DNA of 5,738 nucleotides from Vulcanimicrobiia bacterium (GCA_024281135.1 JAMXLG010000291.1:1-5738); one strand, 5' to 3'. Numbered from the stretch's first letter, positions 1-5,738 are shown. Translations and numbers: made by a program. Notes: generated by a model from the letters alone, not told the origin.

Positions 1-865
1 CGAGCATCCGCGCGATAACCGGATGCTCTTTCATCCGCTGCAGCTCGTTGTGCGGATCGGTCGTCGGGTTTTTGTAATCCAACCCGGTGACCATGCCGAT
101 GTCGAGAACGTTGTCCGCCATTCCATAAATGAATCCGCCTCCGAACGTCTCGGGCGGAAGAGGATAACCGAGCGTATGAATTACCGCGCCGGCTTTAAAA
201 CGGTCATCAGGAAGTTGCCAGAGCTCCTTGACTCCGGCTGCGTAGACTTGCGGCTCGCGATCCTCGTCAAGTGCGAGATGTGACGACGCCTGCTTTGCAA
301 GCGTCCCACGCGGTCCTTCGCCGAGAACGACGACTTTGGCGATGATGTCCGCCCCCGGCTCGTAGTTCGATCTCGGTACGCCGTTGTGGTCGAGCCCTTT
401 ATCGCCGGTACGCACCCCAATCACGCGATTCTCGTGCCATAGCAGTACCTGTCCGGGAAACGCCGGGAAGACTTGCGCGCCGGTCTCTTCGGCTCGATCG
501 CCAAGCCACTTGCAGAGCTTCTGCAAAGAGGTGACGTACTTGCCGTGATTGTTAAGCGGCGGCGGTGTAAGCGGAGCTTTGATCTTTCCGCGTGACGTTA
601 GAAACCACAGCTCGTCGCTAGTTACCGGCGACTCGACCGGCGCGCTGTCGCGCCAGTTCGGAAGCAGCTCGTCGAGCGCCCGGGGATCCATGACGGCTCC
701 CGAGAGTCCATGATAGCCGATCTCGCCAGCCTTCTCGATCACCAAGATCTCGAGCGCGCGACCGGCCGCGCCCGCCAGCTGCCCGAGCCGAATCGCACCG
801 GCGAGACTTGCGGGACCTGCACCAACGAAGAGGACGTCAACTTCGAGTCGATCGCGTTCGGGCAT
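1..865 (-). CDS. Electron-transfer flavoprotein-ubiquinone oxidoreductase (ETF-QO), N-terminal part, cut by the left window edge
   Basis: ETF-QO takes electrons from reduced ETF, itself loaded by acyl-CoA and amino-acid dehydrogenases, and passes them to membrane quinone. About 288 residues are visible against a usual length near 550. Residues 12-20 (LFVGAGPAS) form the FAD Rossmann GxGxxS turn, and the strand ending in Glu44 (LVIEK) should bind the ribose. They are followed by the family signature YHGLSGAVMDP at about 51-61. Further on are NNHGKYVTSLQKLCKWLG, GEGPRGTLAKQ, AAGVKELWQLP, HTLGYPLPPETFGGGFIYGM and GLDYKNP, all typical of ETF-QO. The C-terminal 4Fe-4S domain would lie beyond the edge. 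ATG at 865 is chosen as start; a GTG directly before it (868-866) is equally possible. No Shine-Dalgarno sequence is visible. It begins 6 nt after the M14 gene, so the two are probably co-transcribed. The family call is firm. The shorter relative FixC is less likely, given the NNHGKYV and LDYKNP motifs. Confidence 0.95.
   Translation of the reverse strand, partial: MPERDRLEVDVLFVGAGPASLAGAIRLGQLAGAAGRALEILVIEKAGEIGYHGLSGAVMDPRALDELLPNWRDSAPVESPVTSDELWFLTSRGKIKAPLTPPPLNNHGKYVTSLQKLCKWLGDRAEETGAQVFPAFPGQVLLWHENRVIGVRTGDKGLDHNGVPRSNYEPGADIIAKVVVLGEGPRGTLAKQASSHLALDEDREPQVYAAGVKELWQLPDDRFKAGAVIHTLGYPLPPETFGGGFIYGMADNVLDIGMVTGLDYKNPTTDPHNELQRMKEHPVIARML
2..28. repeat. Perfect 9-bp inverted repeat within the ETF-QO gene
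   Basis: GAGCATCCG (2-10) is repeated as its exact reverse complement CGGATGCTC (20-28) around a 9-nt loop. It lies in ETF-QO coding sequence over the KEHPVIARML stretch, where the residues are themselves conserved in the family. That makes chance under coding constraint the likeliest explanation. No function can be assigned. Confidence 0.4.
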
Positions 866-871
866 CACTAG

Positions 872-1663
872 CTACTTAAACGGCTTGGAAAAGGATTCCT
901 CAGCTAACGCCGCGATTGCCGCGCGCACGGCTGTTTGGTGCATCGCACCCCGAACCGCCCACGCGCTCGCCGACGGCGTTTCGAAGGTCAACGCTTGACG
1001 CGCGCTGCCGGCCGCAGTCGCCAGCGAGTAGGAAAGGCCGCCAAGGGAGAGTGCCTCTTGCAGTGAGTCGGGTACGACGCGCCCTCGTTCGCGCCGGCAG
1101 TGCGCGTCGCGCAGCGGTCCGGCGAGATCGAACGTTGACTCGAGTGGGTCGATCGCAAAACCGTGGGCGTCGAGCGCCGCGATAACGCGACGCCCTAATC
1201 GCCCGCCGCCGTACTCGTAGCAGTAAAATCCCGTCGCATCGCAATCTTCGTGCAAGTCGAGCGATAGCGCGAACTTCCGGTCGCGGTTCGTCTCCAACAC
1301 CGCGCACGCTTCCGGCGACTCGCCGTCACCGCTGAAGGTTCTATTGAGGTCGACGCCTTGCGCGCTCTCCCGCGTGCGTGCATCGAAGCCGGTCACGTTG
1401 ATGCATGGCCAAATGCGATAGGAAAACGATGAATCGAGCGCATCGCCTTCGAGCAGCTCGAGTAAGGCCCACGGGCCGGCGGGCTCATCGCCATGCAGCC
1501 CGGCTGCAATTGCAATAGCCGGCAGCCTCGGATCCCCCATGTCGGCACAGAGCAGCGAACGGCCCGTGCTGCCGCACGCGATCTCGCGCAAGCGTAGGTC
1601 GCGTGCGTGCAACGCTTCCCAGCGCTGCCGCAGCTGCCGGTAGGTTCCCTTCGGTACCGTCAC
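872..1663 (-). CDS. M14-family zinc carboxypeptidase / succinylglutamate desuccinylase-aspartoacylase-like deacylase
   Basis: Numbering from GTG 1663 gives 263 residues. The M14 metal site is complete: His57 and Glu60 in GLHGDEPAG, and His138 in LDLHED. Asn107-Arg108 in GVDLNRTF and Arg96 fit substrate-carboxylate binding. Glu228 in TFETP fits the catalytic base. The product should be a soluble zinc hydrolase that removes a C-terminal amino acid or an acyl group from an amino acid; the substrate cannot be read from sequence. The start is uncertain. The frame is open back to an ATG at 1807, but the extra N-terminus is strongly basic and is simply antisense to the aldolase gene. GTG 1663 (or GTG 1693) fits better because homology-like sequence begins around TYRQLRQRWEAL. 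Neither GTG has a Shine-Dalgarno sequence, whereas an out-of-frame ATG at 1679 does. The gene is followed after 6 nt by ETF-QO and diverges from the threonine aldolase gene. Confidence 0.85.
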   Translation of the reverse strand: MTVPKGTYRQLRQRWEALHARDLRLREIACGSTGRSLLCADMGDPRLPAIAIAAGLHGDEPAGPWALLELLEGDALDSSFSYRIWPCINVTGFDARTRESAQGVDLNRTFSGDGESPEACAVLETNRDRKFALSLDLHEDCDATGFYCYEYGGGRLGRRVIAALDAHGFAIDPLESTFDLAGPLRDAHCRRERGRVVPDSLQEALSLGGLSYSLATAAGSARQALTFETPSASAWAVRGAMHQTAVRAAIAALAEESFSKPFK

Positions 1664-1676
1664 GCAAGCTAAGACC

Positions 1677-1691
1677 CATGAATGCTTCCTC
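1677..1691 (-). promoter_or_regulatory. Shine-Dalgarno-like GAGGAA with ATG, one frame off the M14 gene
   Basis: On the minus strand GAGGAA (1691-1686) stands 6 nt before an ATG (1679-1677), an ideal spacing and the best ribosome-binding signal I found in this window. The ATG is not in the M14 reading frame. Translation from it would give a peptide of about 65 residues ending near 1485, with no family resemblance. It may be the true M14 start separated from the gene by an indel, a short leader ORF, or chance, since the bases also code for the aldolase N-terminus on the other strand. The ATG overlaps the aldolase ATG (1678-1680) in the palindrome CATG. Confidence 0.35.
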
Positions 1692-2721
1692 ACGTCGCAG
1701 CTTTGCCAGCGACAATAACGCGCCGATTGCACCAGAAATCCTGCGGGCGGTCGTCGAGGCCAACGTTGGCGACACCGTCGGCTACGGCGACGACGTTTGG
1801 ACCGCAAGAATGACGGAGCGTTTCAAGCAGCATTTCGGCGAGCGAACGGACGTTTATCTCACGTTCAACGGCACCGGCGCGAACGTTGCCGCGCTCAGCT
1901 CGCTTTTGCAGCCTTGGGAAGCAGTGCTCGCCCCGGCGACGGCGCATCTGCAAACCGACGAATGCGGCGCGCTCGAACGCTTTTCCGGATCGAAAGTGAT
2001 CCCGATCGCGACGGCCGATGGGAAGATTCGCCCAACCGACCTCGTGCCGTACTTGCGGCCCCGCGACGTCCACTTTCCTACGCCTCGCGCGATTTCGATC
2101 TCGCAGGCGACCGAGCTCGGTGGTGTATACGAGCTCGATGAGGTGCGCGCGCTCTGCAGCTTCGCTCACGAGCGCAACCTCATCGTTCACATGGACGGGG
2201 CGCGCATCGCCAACGCCGCCGTTGCCCTCGGTGCGACGCTGCGTGAAGCGACCGTCGATTGCGGTGTCGACGTCCTGAGTTTCGGCGGCACCAAAAACGG
2301 TCTTATGCTCGGCGAAGCGATCTGCTTTTTCGATCCCGACCTCCACGGTGGCGCGGCTCCTTTCGTGCAGAAGCAAGCGATGCAGCTTGGATCGAAGCAG
2401 CGCTACCTCGCCGCTCAGCTCGACGCGCTGCTCGCCGAAGATCGCTGGTCGCGCTACGCCGCACATGCCAACGAGATGGCGCAACGCTTATACAAGCGCG
2501 TGAAGTCGATCGACGGCGTGGACGTCACTCGACCGGTCCGCTGCAACGCCGTCTTTGCTACGCTCGATCGCGATGCGATGGCGCGAATTCAGCGTCAGTT
2601 CTTCTTCTACGCGTTCGACGAAGCGCTCCCGGAAGTTCGCTGGATGACGCACTGGGCGACGGCGGAACGCGACGTCGATGATTTCGCCGCGTGTATCGAA
2701 GCCTGCGTCGGCGGCAGTTAA
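1678..2721 (+). CDS. ltaE: Low-specificity L-threonine aldolase, PLP-dependent (Pseudomonas-type)
   Basis: It cleaves L-threonine or L-allo-threonine to glycine and acetaldehyde using PLP, in the cytosol; related 3-hydroxy amino acids are usual side substrates. The 347 residues match the family length. Visible fold-type I landmarks are FASDNNAPI (9-17), YGDDVWTAR (36-44), the phosphate-binding loop FNGTGAN (63-69), His90 in AHLQTDECGA (the ring-stacking His of the family), HMDGAR (171-176, with Asp173 for the pyridine nitrogen and Arg176), and FGGTKNG with Lys206 as the Schiff-base lysine. The C-terminal WMTHWAT matches the family. This motif set resembles, from memory, the Pseudomonas-type enzyme of near-identical length. 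ATG 1678 is chosen because the motif-bearing sequence begins there; an upstream ATG at 1603 would add a low-complexity Ala-rich stretch antisense to the M14 gene. There is no clear Shine-Dalgarno sequence. It stands alone on the plus strand, divergent from M14 and convergent with the GNAT gene. A promoter must lie inside the M14 gene. Confidence 0.95.
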   Translation: MNASSRRSFASDNNAPIAPEILRAVVEANVGDTVGYGDDVWTARMTERFKQHFGERTDVYLTFNGTGANVAALSSLLQPWEAVLAPATAHLQTDECGALERFSGSKVIPIATADGKIRPTDLVPYLRPRDVHFPTPRAISISQATELGGVYELDEVRALCSFAHERNLIVHMDGARIANAAVALGATLREATVDCGVDVLSFGGTKNGLMLGEAICFFDPDLHGGAAPFVQKQAMQLGSKQRYLAAQLDALLAEDRWSRYAAHANEMAQRLYKRVKSIDGVDVTRPVRCNAVFATLDRDAMARIQRQFFFYAFDEALPEVRWMTHWATAERDVDDFAACIEACVGGS

Positions 2722-3209
2722 GTGCGGAGCATCCGGCGCTCCGGACGCCCGTCCGGTGCGCTGTGCGCTTCGCCTGTATCAACGAAGCCGCGGCGAAGAT
2801 AGAAGGCTTTTGCGCGCGTATTGCCTTCCATGACGCGCAGCGAGACCTTCTCGATCTGTTGCGCATCGGCCCACTCGAGCACGGCGTTGACGAGCGCGAT
2901 CGCCACGCCTTTGCCGCGAGCAAAGGGAGCGACCCACATTGAGATGAGCTCGATTTCAGCGCCTACATCGCATCGAACTCCGCTCACCATGCCTGCCGGC
3001 TTTCCCCCGAAGTAAGCAATGACGTTGAACGGCACGTTGGTAAGACGCTCGCGCCACCGCTGCTCGGTGTCGCCCCCGCCCTGCCACGACTCGAACGTCG
3101 ACCCGAAAGCATAAGGCGCCTCGCGAAGCGCTTCCAGACGAATCTCGCGGAAGACCTGCCATTCGTCCGCCGCCAGGATGCGTAGCGCAACGCCGGACGT
3201 CCCCCTCAC
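2718..3209 (-). CDS. GNAT-family N-acetyltransferase
   Basis: The 163-residue protein is a single GNAT domain that would transfer an acetyl group from acetyl-CoA to an amine; the acceptor is unknown. Features in order: LRILAADEWQVFREIRLEAL (9-28) for strand 1 and helix 1; EAPYAFGSTFE (30-40), a common subfamily stretch; the core strand ISMWVAP (89-95); and the acetyl-CoA pyrophosphate loop RGKGVA (98-103), fitting (R/Q)xxGx(G/A). Then come LRVMEGNTRAKAFYLRRGF, the usual NxxAxxxYxxxGF motif, and a short polar tail. The start is GTG at 3209, overlapping the oxidoreductase stop in GTGA, which points to translational coupling. It is the last gene of the minus-strand operon. Its TAA (2720-2718) overlaps the stop of the convergent aldolase gene. 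Confidence 0.92.
   Translation of the reverse strand: MRGTSGVALRILAADEWQVFREIRLEALREAPYAFGSTFESWQGGGDTEQRWRERLTNVPFNVIAYFGGKPAGMVSGVRCDVGAEIELISMWVAPFARGKGVAIALVNAVLEWADAQQIEKVSLRVMEGNTRAKAFYLRRGFVDTGEAHSAPDGRPERRMLRT
2736..2761. terminator. Strong GC hairpin inside the GNAT gene, just past the aldolase stop
   Basis: GCGC-T-CCGGAC, the loop GCCC, then GTCCGG-T-GCGC gives ten G:C or A:T pairs broken by one T-T mismatch, with a 4-nt loop. A flanking G-T wobble (2735/2762) could extend it. It begins 15 nt after the aldolase TAA, where a terminator for that plus-strand transcript would be expected. There is no T-run after the stem, so it is not a canonical intrinsic terminator. It also codes for the C-terminal SAPDGRPERR stretch of the GNAT protein, so it may be coding chance. 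No other terminator candidate was found between these convergent genes. Confidence 0.35.
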
Positions 3210-4453
3210 GCCGTCCAGTCGAGCATTGCATGCCAGTCGGGCTTTGGAAAGCGCTGCTTCGATTTGATCGCTTCGACGTACTTGCGTTTTCCGGCGCGGT
3301 TGCCTTTACCGAGCATCAGGCCGCCGACTAGCCGGTCTTCCCAGAAAAAGAGCGCGCGATACCACTTCTTCTCGTGGTCGATCTTGCGCGCGATCTCTAG
3401 ATCGGGTCGCAGATCGGTGCCGAGGCCGAACTGCGTGATCGTCTGACCTTTGAAGAGCAACGACGAATACTCGGGCACGTCGTGGTACTTCTCGCTGCCG
3501 CCCATCATGTTGAGCGCCACGACTTTTCCGTGCGCTCCGGCGTTGTTCCAGGTTCCCATGCGGTAGCGAATTTCAAGAATTGGGTCGTAAAAATCGGCGA
3601 CGTCGCCGGCTGCGTAGATCCCCTTGATGTTCGTTTCCAAATGGTCGTCGCAGAGAATCCCGTTCTTGCTCGTATGAATCCCGGAGCCTTCGCAGAGCTC
3701 GGTATTCATCGCGAGGCCGAAGCCGTACGCGTAACACTCGGCGGCGATCTCCTTACCCGTGTTCGTGCGCACCTTCGTAATCGCGCCGTTCGATCGCACG
3801 AAATCTTCTACTTCCTCGCCGTAGTGCATGTGAACGCCGTCAGCCTTGGCGGCTTCGTGAAGAAGTGCGCCCGCCTCTTCGTCGATGATTCGATGCAGGC
3901 CGCGCGGACCGCGCATGAGCCAATGAGTCTCGAGTCCTCGCGACGCGAAGGCCTCGGCGAGCTCGTACGCGATGAACGAACCGCCGATCGCGACGCCGGC
4001 GCGACTCCGGTCGATCTGCTCCGATATCGCGCGTGTGTCGTCGAGGTATTGAAACGGGAAAAGATTTGCGGCACCTTCCGCACCCGGCTTGCCGATCGGG
4101 TTCGGCCGCCCGCCCGTCGCGATCAACAAAGCATCGTAAGGAAACGACTTTCCGTCGACTTGCACGATCTGCTCCGCGGGAATGACGCGCTCGACGTGAG
4201 TGTTCAGATGCAACGCGATGCGATGCTCCTCGTGCCACGCGAGATTTCTAATCATCACCTTTGCTTCCGGGATCTGTTTGCGCAGCATCGGCGGAAGAGA
4301 AATGCGGTTGTAGAGCGTGTAGGGCTCGTCGCCGAAGAGGGTGATCTCGCAGGATGGGTCGTGCTTGCGAAGCTGCTCGGCGGCGGTCGTCCCGGCGAAT
4401 CCGTTGCCGATGATAACGTACTTGCGAAGATCTCCGCCGCTCGCGCTATCCAT
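3206..4453 (-). CDS. FAD-dependent oxidoreductase of the pyridine-nucleotide-disulphide reductase fold (NirB N-terminal / rubredoxin-reductase-like)
   Basis: The 415-residue flavoprotein has an FAD Rossmann turn at 13-21 (VIIGNGFAG), the LYNRISLPPML stretch (47-57) typical of rubredoxin/ferredoxin reductases and the NirB N-terminus, ATGGRPNP (112-119), and the second FAD contact IYAAGDVADF (279-288). A C-terminal domain (about 315-415) contains ALFFWEDRLVGGLMLGKGNRAG. No CxxC redox pair exists, so it is not a thioredoxin- or glutathione-type disulphide reductase. The second dinucleotide motif is unusual: AIGGSFIAYE (155-164) has Ser159 and Ala162 where GxGxxG glycines are normal, and MRGPRGL (180-186) lacks the acidic residue that usually marks NAD. 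NADPH use or a weakened nicotinamide site is possible. The electron partner is unknown; no rubredoxin, ferredoxin or oxygenase gene is in view. ATG 4453 overlaps the amidohydrolase stop by 8 nt (ATGGATAG), and the stop overlaps the GNAT GTG by 4 nt. Confidence 0.88.
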   Translation of the reverse strand: MDSASGGDLRKYVIIGNGFAGTTAAEQLRKHDPSCEITLFGDEPYTLYNRISLPPMLRKQIPEAKVMIRNLAWHEEHRIALHLNTHVERVIPAEQIVQVDGKSFPYDALLIATGGRPNPIGKPGAEGAANLFPFQYLDDTRAISEQIDRSRAGVAIGGSFIAYELAEAFASRGLETHWLMRGPRGLHRIIDEEAGALLHEAAKADGVHMHYGEEVEDFVRSNGAITKVRTNTGKEIAAECYAYGFGLAMNTELCEGSGIHTSKNGILCDDHLETNIKGIYAAGDVADFYDPILEIRYRMGTWNNAGAHGKVVALNMMGGSEKYHDVPEYSSLLFKGQTITQFGLGTDLRPDLEIARKIDHEKKWYRALFFWEDRLVGGLMLGKGNRAGKRKYVEAIKSKQRFPKPDWHAMLDWTA

Positions 4454-5609
4454 GTAGGCCGAGCGCGACCATCATCTTGAAGCCCACCGTCAGCGCGCGT
4501 TCGTCAATGTCGAAGCGCGCGCTGTGATGCGGCTCCCGGCCCAGCTTTTCGCCCCTCGCTCCGATCAGAAAGTAGGCGCCGGGTCGAAGCTGTTGCATGA
4601 ACGACATGTCTTCCGACCACATCACGATGTCGTGCGGATCGACGACGTTCCCCGCACCGACGACTTCGCGCGCCACCTCGCGGACGACGGCGTTTGCCGT
4701 AGGATCGTTCACAGTCGGCGGATAGACCCAGTGATATTCGAATGCGTATTCGAGGCGCAGCGCGGCGCAGAGACCGGCGGTCACCCGCTCGATTCGCTCC
4801 GGCACTGCTTTGCGCACGGCATCGTCAAAGGCTCGCACGGTTCCCTGCATTTGGGCGCGCTCGGGGATGACGTTGAAGGTCGTGCCGGCATGGAGCGAGC
4901 CGACCGTGACGACCACCGGCTGCGAGGCTGCGACCTCGCGGCTTGCGATCGTTTGGAGCAACGAGACAAGCTTGGCGGCGCCAACAATCGGATCGACCGC
5001 CCTCTCGGGCATCGCGCCGTGACCGCCCTCGCCTTTGAGCTCGATATCGAAGCGATCCGACGACGAAAAGAAAGGGCCGTCGCGAATTCCAACTTTTCCG
5101 GCGTCGAGCCCACTGTAAAGATGTAACGCGAACGTGCGGTCGACGTGCGGGTTCTCCAAGGCACCGTCGTCGATCATCTGCTTGTTGCCTGAGAAGCCCT
5201 CTTCACCCGGCTGAAAGCAAAAGACGAGCGTGCCCGGAACCTCGGCGCGCCGGCGATGCAGCTCACGCGCCGCCGCCAAGAGGATGGCCATGTGCCCGTC
5301 GTGACCGCAAGCGTGCATGACGCCACGGTTGCACGAAGCGTACGCTGCATCGTTTAGCTCCTCGACGGGCAGCGCGTCCATATCGGCGCGCAGCAGCGTG
5401 ACCGGTCCCGGCTTTCCGCCGCGCAGCGTAGCGAGCACGCCGGTCTTTCCGACGCCCGAGCGAATCTCGTCGAAGCCGAAGCCGCGCAGCTCCCGCTCGA
5501 TGTAGGCGGCTGTTTCATGCTCCTCCATCGAAAGCTCGGGGTGCGTGTGAAAGTGGCGCCGGAACCCGACAAGCTCGTCGTGCAGCGCGGCGGTGCTACT
5601 TGGACTCAT
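4446..5609 (-). CDS. M20D-family metallo-amidohydrolase (N-acyl-L-amino acid / hippurate hydrolase type)
   Basis: This 387-residue cytosolic enzyme should hydrolyse the amide bond of N-acyl amino acids or similar conjugates with a two-metal centre. The catalytic domain is split by a lid/dimerisation domain (about 180-290). Landmarks are RRHFHTHPELSMEE (17-30), RADMDALPVEE (74-84), MHACGHDGH (98-106) with Cys101 and His103 as metal ligands, QPGEEG (133-138) with Glu136 as general base and Glu137 as ligand, His163 in ALHLYSG, KGEGGHGAMPE (192-202) in the lid, GSLHAGTTFNVIP, WSEDMSF, and C-terminal HHSARFDID with His362 as last ligand. All key residues are present and the length is normal for hippurate hydrolase/aminoacylase-type M20D members. 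The acyl group cannot be inferred. ATG 5609 lies inside the 3' end of the protease gene (14-nt overlap) with no clear Shine-Dalgarno sequence, implying translational coupling. Confidence 0.93.
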   Translation of the reverse strand: MSPSSTAALHDELVGFRRHFHTHPELSMEEHETAAYIERELRGFGFDEIRSGVGKTGVLATLRGGKPGPVTLLRADMDALPVEELNDAAYASCNRGVMHACGHDGHMAILLAAARELHRRRAEVPGTLVFCFQPGEEGFSGNKQMIDDGALENPHVDRTFALHLYSGLDAGKVGIRDGPFFSSSDRFDIELKGEGGHGAMPERAVDPIVGAAKLVSLLQTIASREVAASQPVVVTVGSLHAGTTFNVIPERAQMQGTVRAFDDAVRKAVPERIERVTAGLCAALRLEYAFEYHWVYPPTVNDPTANAVVREVAREVVGAGNVVDPHDIVMWSEDMSFMQQLRPGAYFLIGARGEKLGREPHHSARFDIDERALTVGFKMMVALGLHG

Positions 5610-5738
5610 ATGGCTTGAACCACAGCCGGCTGTTTTTGTAGTCGAAGATTAGGTCGAAGCTAGCGAGCGTGTCTCGCCCGATCAAGCCGTCGTAATCTCG
5701 ATCTTGAGCGTCCGCAGCCGACGGGACGACGACTTGCG
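5596..5738 (-). CDS. Retropepsin-like aspartyl protease, C-terminal tail only (cut by the right window edge)
   Basis: Forty-seven codons enter from the right edge and end at TAG 5598-5596. The visible peptide reads QVVVPSAADAQDRDYDG, then LIGRDTLASFDLIFDYKNS, then RLWFKPYESK. The pattern DGLIGRDxLxxFDLxFDYxxxxLWFxP is what I know from the end of bacterial retropepsin-like (gag-pol-type) aspartyl proteases, where I/LG followed by a final hydrophobic strand closes the domain. The catalytic Asp motif (DTG/DSG) would be in the missing part, so activity, signal peptide and number of domains cannot be judged. Such proteins are often secreted or periplasmic, but nothing here shows it. It is the first visible gene of the minus-strand operon. 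Confidence 0.75.
   Translation of the reverse strand, partial: QVVVPSAADAQDRDYDGLIGRDTLASFDLIFDYKNSRLWFKPYESK

Noticed and set aside
2..28. Left-edge inverted repeat as a terminator or operator
   Set aside because: It lies deep in ETF-QO coding sequence, has no T-run, and a 9-bp match of this kind is not rare enough in a window this size to claim function.
1603..1677. Upstream ATG 1603 as the aldolase start
   Set aside because: It would add 25 residues of Ala-rich sequence antisense to the M14 gene. The family N-terminus starts right after ATG 1678.
1664..1807. N-terminal extension of the M14 protein up to ATG 1807
   Set aside because: The extension is a basic, Arg-rich stretch that overlaps the aldolase coding region by 130 nt and looks like no signal peptide or M14 N-terminus.
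1690..2484. Minus-strand open frame (264 codons) opposite the threonine aldolase gene
   Set aside because: The plus strand carries all PLP-enzyme landmarks. The minus product is Arg/Val-rich with no family resemblance.
3482..4480. Long plus-strand open frame (332 codons) opposite the FAD oxidoreductase
   Set aside because: It has no recognisable motif and is exactly antisense to a gene with clear FAD motifs. Long antisense frames are expected from GC-rich codon use.
4524..5126. Plus-strand open frame (200 codons) opposite the M20D amidohydrolase
   Set aside because: It is the shadow of a well-supported gene, rich in Arg, His and Asp with no domain signature.
1..5738. tRNA, rRNA, CRISPR array, transposon ends or riboswitch
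   Set aside because: No spaced repeats, transposase motifs or clover-leaf-like stretches were seen, and no intergenic space exceeds 14 nt.

Overview
This window is almost wholly protein-coding. It looks like chromosomal DNA from a GC-rich bacterium (roughly 60% G+C by eye). I see no RNA gene, insertion sequence, CRISPR array or phage gene. Seven genes are packed with gaps of only 6 and 14 nt, and five of the junctions touch or overlap. Almost no start codon has a recognisable Shine-Dalgarno sequence. Retropepsin-like protease, M14 and M20 peptidases and an ETF-quinone oxidoreductase in so compact a layout would suit an aerobic soil-type lineage such as Eremiobacterota/Vulcanimicrobiota or a neighbour. 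That placement is a weak inference and no marker gene is present.

Layout. (1) The left part, minus strand, holds a zinc carboxypeptidase/deacylase of the M14 (AstE/ASPA-like) type at 872-1663. It is followed 6 nt later by the N-terminal half of electron-transfer flavoprotein-ubiquinone oxidoreductase (1-865), which runs off the left edge. (2) A Pseudomonas-type low-specificity L-threonine aldolase on the plus strand (1678-2721) diverges from the M14 gene across 14 nt. (3) The right part, minus strand, is a tightly overlapping operon, in transcription order: the C-terminal tail of a retropepsin-like aspartyl protease (5596-5738, entering from the right edge), an M20D metallo-amidohydrolase (4446-5609), an FAD-dependent pyridine-nucleotide-disulphide-type oxidoreductase (3206-4453) and a GNAT acetyltransferase (2718-3209). 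The overlaps are 14, 8 and 4 nt. The GNAT and threonine aldolase genes converge and share a TTAA in which both stop codons overlap.

Function. Most products act on peptides, N-acyl amino acids or amino acids: protease, amidohydrolase, carboxypeptidase/deacylase and threonine aldolase. The two flavoproteins handle redox, one of them feeding electrons into the quinone pool. A reasonable but unproven reading is a housekeeping or scavenging neighbourhood for amino-acid turnover. I see no convincing new defence, mobile or secretion system.

The points most worth checking are: the degenerate second Rossmann glycine motif in the FAD oxidoreductase; the well-spaced Shine-Dalgarno plus ATG lying out of frame at the start of the M14 gene, whose ATG overlaps the aldolase ATG in a CATG palindrome; and a strong hairpin inside the GNAT gene just past the aldolase stop.
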